NCBI GenBank assembly: GCA_020622165.1
Contig: JACNMN010000012.1
Span: 1 to 64,000, forward strand
Origin: Boseongicola sp. H5
GTDB taxonomy: Bacteria; Pseudomonadota; Alphaproteobacteria; Rhodobacterales; Rhodobacteraceae
DNA: 64,000 nucleotides
Direction: 5' to 3'
In this document: positions 61,994-64,000 of the stretch, one piece after another
How the letters are laid out: each line of letters opens with the position of its first letter
Position numbering within the stretch: the first letter of the stretch is position 1
Notes under the pieces: model-generated
Databases searched by the model: none
Seen by the model: the letters and a program-made list of their open reading frames with translations, nothing else
What the model was told of the DNA's origin: nothing
Made by a program: the position numbers and the translations under genes

Positions 61994-62833
61994 TCACGCC
62001 TTTCCGCTCGCACCCATGGCGCGGATGGCCGCGCGCGCGGCCTCCATCACCGGATCATGGGTCTCTTTCAGGATCTGAACCCGGTCGAACCGCGCCGGGT
62101 CCCTGTTGACCGCCGCGCGCAACGCCGCCCCGAACGCCATGCGCAGTTCGGTTCCGATGTTGAACTTGCAGATGGCGGAACAGGTGGCCAAAGCCGTCCG
62201 CTCGGCCAGTGGCACGCCGGAGCCGCCATGGATCACCAGCGGCACATCGGTTACGGCCTCGATCGCGCGGATGCGCGGCTCGTCCAGCCCGCCCTCATGG
62301 TCCTGTTGCAGATGCACGTTTCCGACCGAAATCGCCATCGCGTCGACGCCCGTTTCCCGGGCAAATCGGGCCGCCTCCGCCGGGTCCGTACCGGCCGACG
62401 CCTCGCCGCCGGAATAGCCCACGAAGCCGATCTCCCCCTCGCAGGAGACGCCGGCGTTATGGGCCAGCTCCACGATGGCGGCGGTTTCGGCGATGTTCTC
62501 GGCCAGCGGCTTGCGCGAGCCGTCGAACATCACGGAGGAGAAACCCGCCCGTATGGCGTCATGGCAGTCTTCGACCGTGTAGCCATGATCCAAATGCACC
62601 ACGACCGGCACCGAAACGCTGTCTGCCAGATGGCGGAACATTGCGCCCAGAACCGGCAGTGGCGTGTGCGCCCGGCAACTGGGGCCCGCCTGCAGGATGA
62701 CAGGTGCGCGTTCGGCCTCCGCAGCAAGCGCATAGGCCCGCGCATCCTCCCAGCCGAGGCAGACCAGACCGGCCACGGCATACCCGCCCCGAAGCGCGGG
62801 CTGAAGGACCTCGGACAGGGTCGCAAGCGTCAT
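61994..62833 (-). CDS. iolJ: class II aldolase of inositol catabolism
   Basis: A 279-residue class II fructose-bisphosphate-type aldolase. Zn ligands VVVHLDHGYTVEDC and GEIGFVGY..., NVHLQQDHEGGLDEPRI and IHGGSGVPLAER are conserved. In an iol operon it most likely cleaves 6-phospho-5-dehydro-2-deoxy-gluconate (IolJ). Four bases separate it from iolG; its start overlaps iolB. Confidence 0.88.
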   Translation of the reverse strand: MTLATLSEVLQPALRGGYAVAGLVCLGWEDARAYALAAEAERAPVILQAGPSCRAHTPLPVLGAMFRHLADSVSVPVVVHLDHGYTVEDCHDAIRAGFSSVMFDGSRKPLAENIAETAAIVELAHNAGVSCEGEIGFVGYSGGEASAGTDPAEAARFARETGVDAMAISVGNVHLQQDHEGGLDEPRIRAIEAVTDVPLVIHGGSGVPLAERTALATCSAICKFNIGTELRMAFGAALRAAVNRDPARFDRVQILKETHDPVMEAARAAIRAMGASGKA

Positions 62834-63672
62834 TTGAACTTGGCCACCATATCCATGATGCCGGGGATCGTATGAAGCTGCGCCGCATGGGTCGGCTGGA
62901 AATACTGCTTCAGACTGCGCTGGCTGAGGCCGCCGAGGATGGTGAAGTAATACATCTCGTAGCCCGGCAGCACGGCGCAGGGATGGTACCCCTTGTCGAT
63001 CAGGATCGTGGAGCCATCGACGATGTGATAGGCATCGCCGGGTTCGTTATCCTTCCGTTGCAGCATCTGCATGCCGGAGCCGTAATTCGGACGAAACCGG
63101 AAATTGTAGGTTTCGTCATGGCGCGTTTCTTCCGGCAGGCGGTCCGTGTCATGCTTGTGGCTCGGGAAGCCGGACCAGCCGCCCTGACCCACGGTGTAGA
63201 GTTCCGAAACCAGTAGCCGGCCCACACGGTCGTGATATCCGGCACCCAGGATATGCTTGATCTTTCGGTGCGTTTTCGTTTCGTCAGAGCCGTACTGGAC
63301 CAGATCCAGCTCCGCCTCCCGCACGGCGAAAGGTTTCAGGACCTCGGCGTATTTCGCCCCCGCGATGAACACCTCCGCCGCGTCGCTCTGGCAGGTGATC
63401 CGGGTGCCCGCGGCCGTCGGCACATAGACGCCTTCGGGCTCGCCATCCCAGACATCCACGATACGGTTGCCAATATCGCGATAGGTTTCGCCCGCCACCT
63501 CGACCGTCACGGTGCCCGTGGCCGGAACCACGCAGGTCTCGTAGCCGGGAACAGCATAGTCGAAATGCTCCCCCGCTTTCAGCTTCACGATGTTGAAGTA
63601 GTTCAGCGGCACCAGATCGTGGCCGGCGTCCACGATCGGCTCGTTGCGGTTGTCATAGGGCGGAATATGCAT
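62830..63672 (-). CDS. iolB: 5-deoxy-glucuronate isomerase
   Basis: A 280-residue bicupin. The metal-binding SFPSHKHDTDR-like motif (GWSGFPSHKHDTDRLPEETR) and YNFRFRPNYGSGMQML are diagnostic for IolB. ATG 63672 is preferred to the TTG at 63681 because AAAGGA stands nine bases before the ATG and would abut the TTG. Stop overlaps the aldolase start. Confidence 0.93.
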   Translation of the reverse strand: MHIPPYDNRNEPIVDAGHDLVPLNYFNIVKLKAGEHFDYAVPGYETCVVPATGTVTVEVAGETYRDIGNRIVDVWDGEPEGVYVPTAAGTRITCQSDAAEVFIAGAKYAEVLKPFAVREAELDLVQYGSDETKTHRKIKHILGAGYHDRVGRLLVSELYTVGQGGWSGFPSHKHDTDRLPEETRHDETYNFRFRPNYGSGMQMLQRKDNEPGDAYHIVDGSTILIDKGYHPCAVLPGYEMYYFTILGGLSQRSLKQYFQPTHAAQLHTIPGIMDMVAKFK

Positions 63673-63686
63673 TTTTTTCAATCCTT

Positions 63687-64000
63687 TCAGGCGGCGGTTG
63701 GCCCGGCATGGGAGGCGAGAAACGCGTCAAGCTCTTCGGTGGTGGGCATGGCGGGCGCGCAGCCGACGCGGGCAACCACGATCGCGGCCGAGGCCGAGCC
63801 GCGCAACACCGCCTCCTCCACATCTCGGCCCGCGGCCAGCGCCGCGACGAACCCGCCCATGAAACTGTCGCCCGCGCCGGTGGGTTTGAGCGCCTTCGTG
63901 GGATAGATGCCGGTGCGGATTTCGCGGGTGGGCGTGGAGGTGACGGCACCTTTTTCACCCATCTTGTAAACGGCGATCTGCGCCCCGTGGGCCACGAGAG
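63687..64000 (-). CDS. iolC: 5-dehydro-2-deoxygluconokinase, C-terminal part
   Basis: The last 104 codons (103 residues) of a PfkB-family kinase, cut by the window edge; the start lies beyond 64000. GAQIAVYKMGEKGAVTS and the PfkB signature KPTGAGDSFMGGFVAALAAG with the catalytic Asp are visible. Phosphorylates 5-dehydro-2-deoxy-D-gluconate in inositol breakdown. It precedes iolB by 14 bases. Confidence 0.9.
   Translation of the reverse strand, partial: LVAHGAQIAVYKMGEKGAVTSTPTREIRTGIYPTKALKPTGAGDSFMGGFVAALAAGRDVEEAVLRGSASAAIVVARVGCAPAMPTTEELDAFLASHAGPTAA

Overview
The window looks like chromosomal DNA of a GC-rich alphaproteobacterium, most likely of the Rhodobacterales/Roseobacter group. 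This is inferred from high GC, tight ATGA-type overlaps, GTG/TTG starts, and gene families common there (split PqiA, DUF2783, DUF3726, a DUF4212/VC_2705-type symporter, pobA-pcaHG, iol genes). No rRNA, tRNA, CRISPR array or intact mobile element was seen. The only mobile-element trace is the 3' end of an IS5-like transposase at the left edge.

Layout. (1) 1-5600: transposase remnant; a pqi-type (MCE) lipid-transport operon on the minus strand, with PqiA split into two genes; then a decayed patch with the 5' end of an unknown gene and a DUF2461 gene broken by an amber codon. (2) 5.6-11.8 kb: MarR regulator divergent from an operon for the lower homogentisate/gentisate-type pathway (fumarylacetoacetase, maleylacetoacetate isomerase) with an FAD monooxygenase, an MBL-fold protein, VOC, DinB and DUF2783 proteins; no ring-cleavage dioxygenase is present. 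(3) 11.9-19.3 kb: FeaR-like AraC regulator, acyl-CoA ligase, periplasmic quinohemoprotein alcohol dehydrogenase, a carboxymuconolactone-decarboxylase-like protein and a fused CoA-transferase, probably an alcohol/acid catabolic route. (4) 19.3-25.7 kb: glycerol kinase, TesA-type esterase divergent from an ABC ATPase/FtsX-like permease pair, and a metallophosphatase. (5) 25.7-32.6 kb: complete seven-gene Mrp/Mnh Na+/H+ antiporter operon plus a tandem universal stress protein. (6) 32.7-34.8 kb: two OxyR-like LysR regulators that both lack the peroxidatic cysteine. (7) 35.0-40.4 kb: overlapping operon of dipeptidase-like protein, unknown 566-residue protein, DUF3726 protein, Ldh-family oxidoreductase and LysR regulator. 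(8) 40.4-45.1 kb: sugar-type ABC importer (binding protein and two permeases, no ATPase) divergent from a double NTF2-fold protein. (9) 45.1-55.0 kb: acetate module: acs with a long leader, adenylate kinase, DUF4212 protein, acetate-type symporter, CNMP-CBS-DUF294 nucleotidyltransferase-like protein, small membrane protein and a membrane HAMP/PAS-type protein ending in a DnaQ-like exonuclease. (10) 55.0-61.0 kb: GntR regulator, gabD-like and gap-like genes divergent from pobA-pcaH-pcaG. (11) 61-64 kb: inositol catabolism (iolG, iolJ-type aldolase, iolB, partial iolC).

Overall this is a catabolic and stress-adaptation segment: several small, self-contained operons each paired with its own regulator. 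The most unusual parts are the dipeptidase/566-aa/DUF3726/Ldh operon, the acetate module with its nucleotidyltransferase and sensor-like exonuclease, and the pair of OxyR-like proteins without the sensing cysteine.
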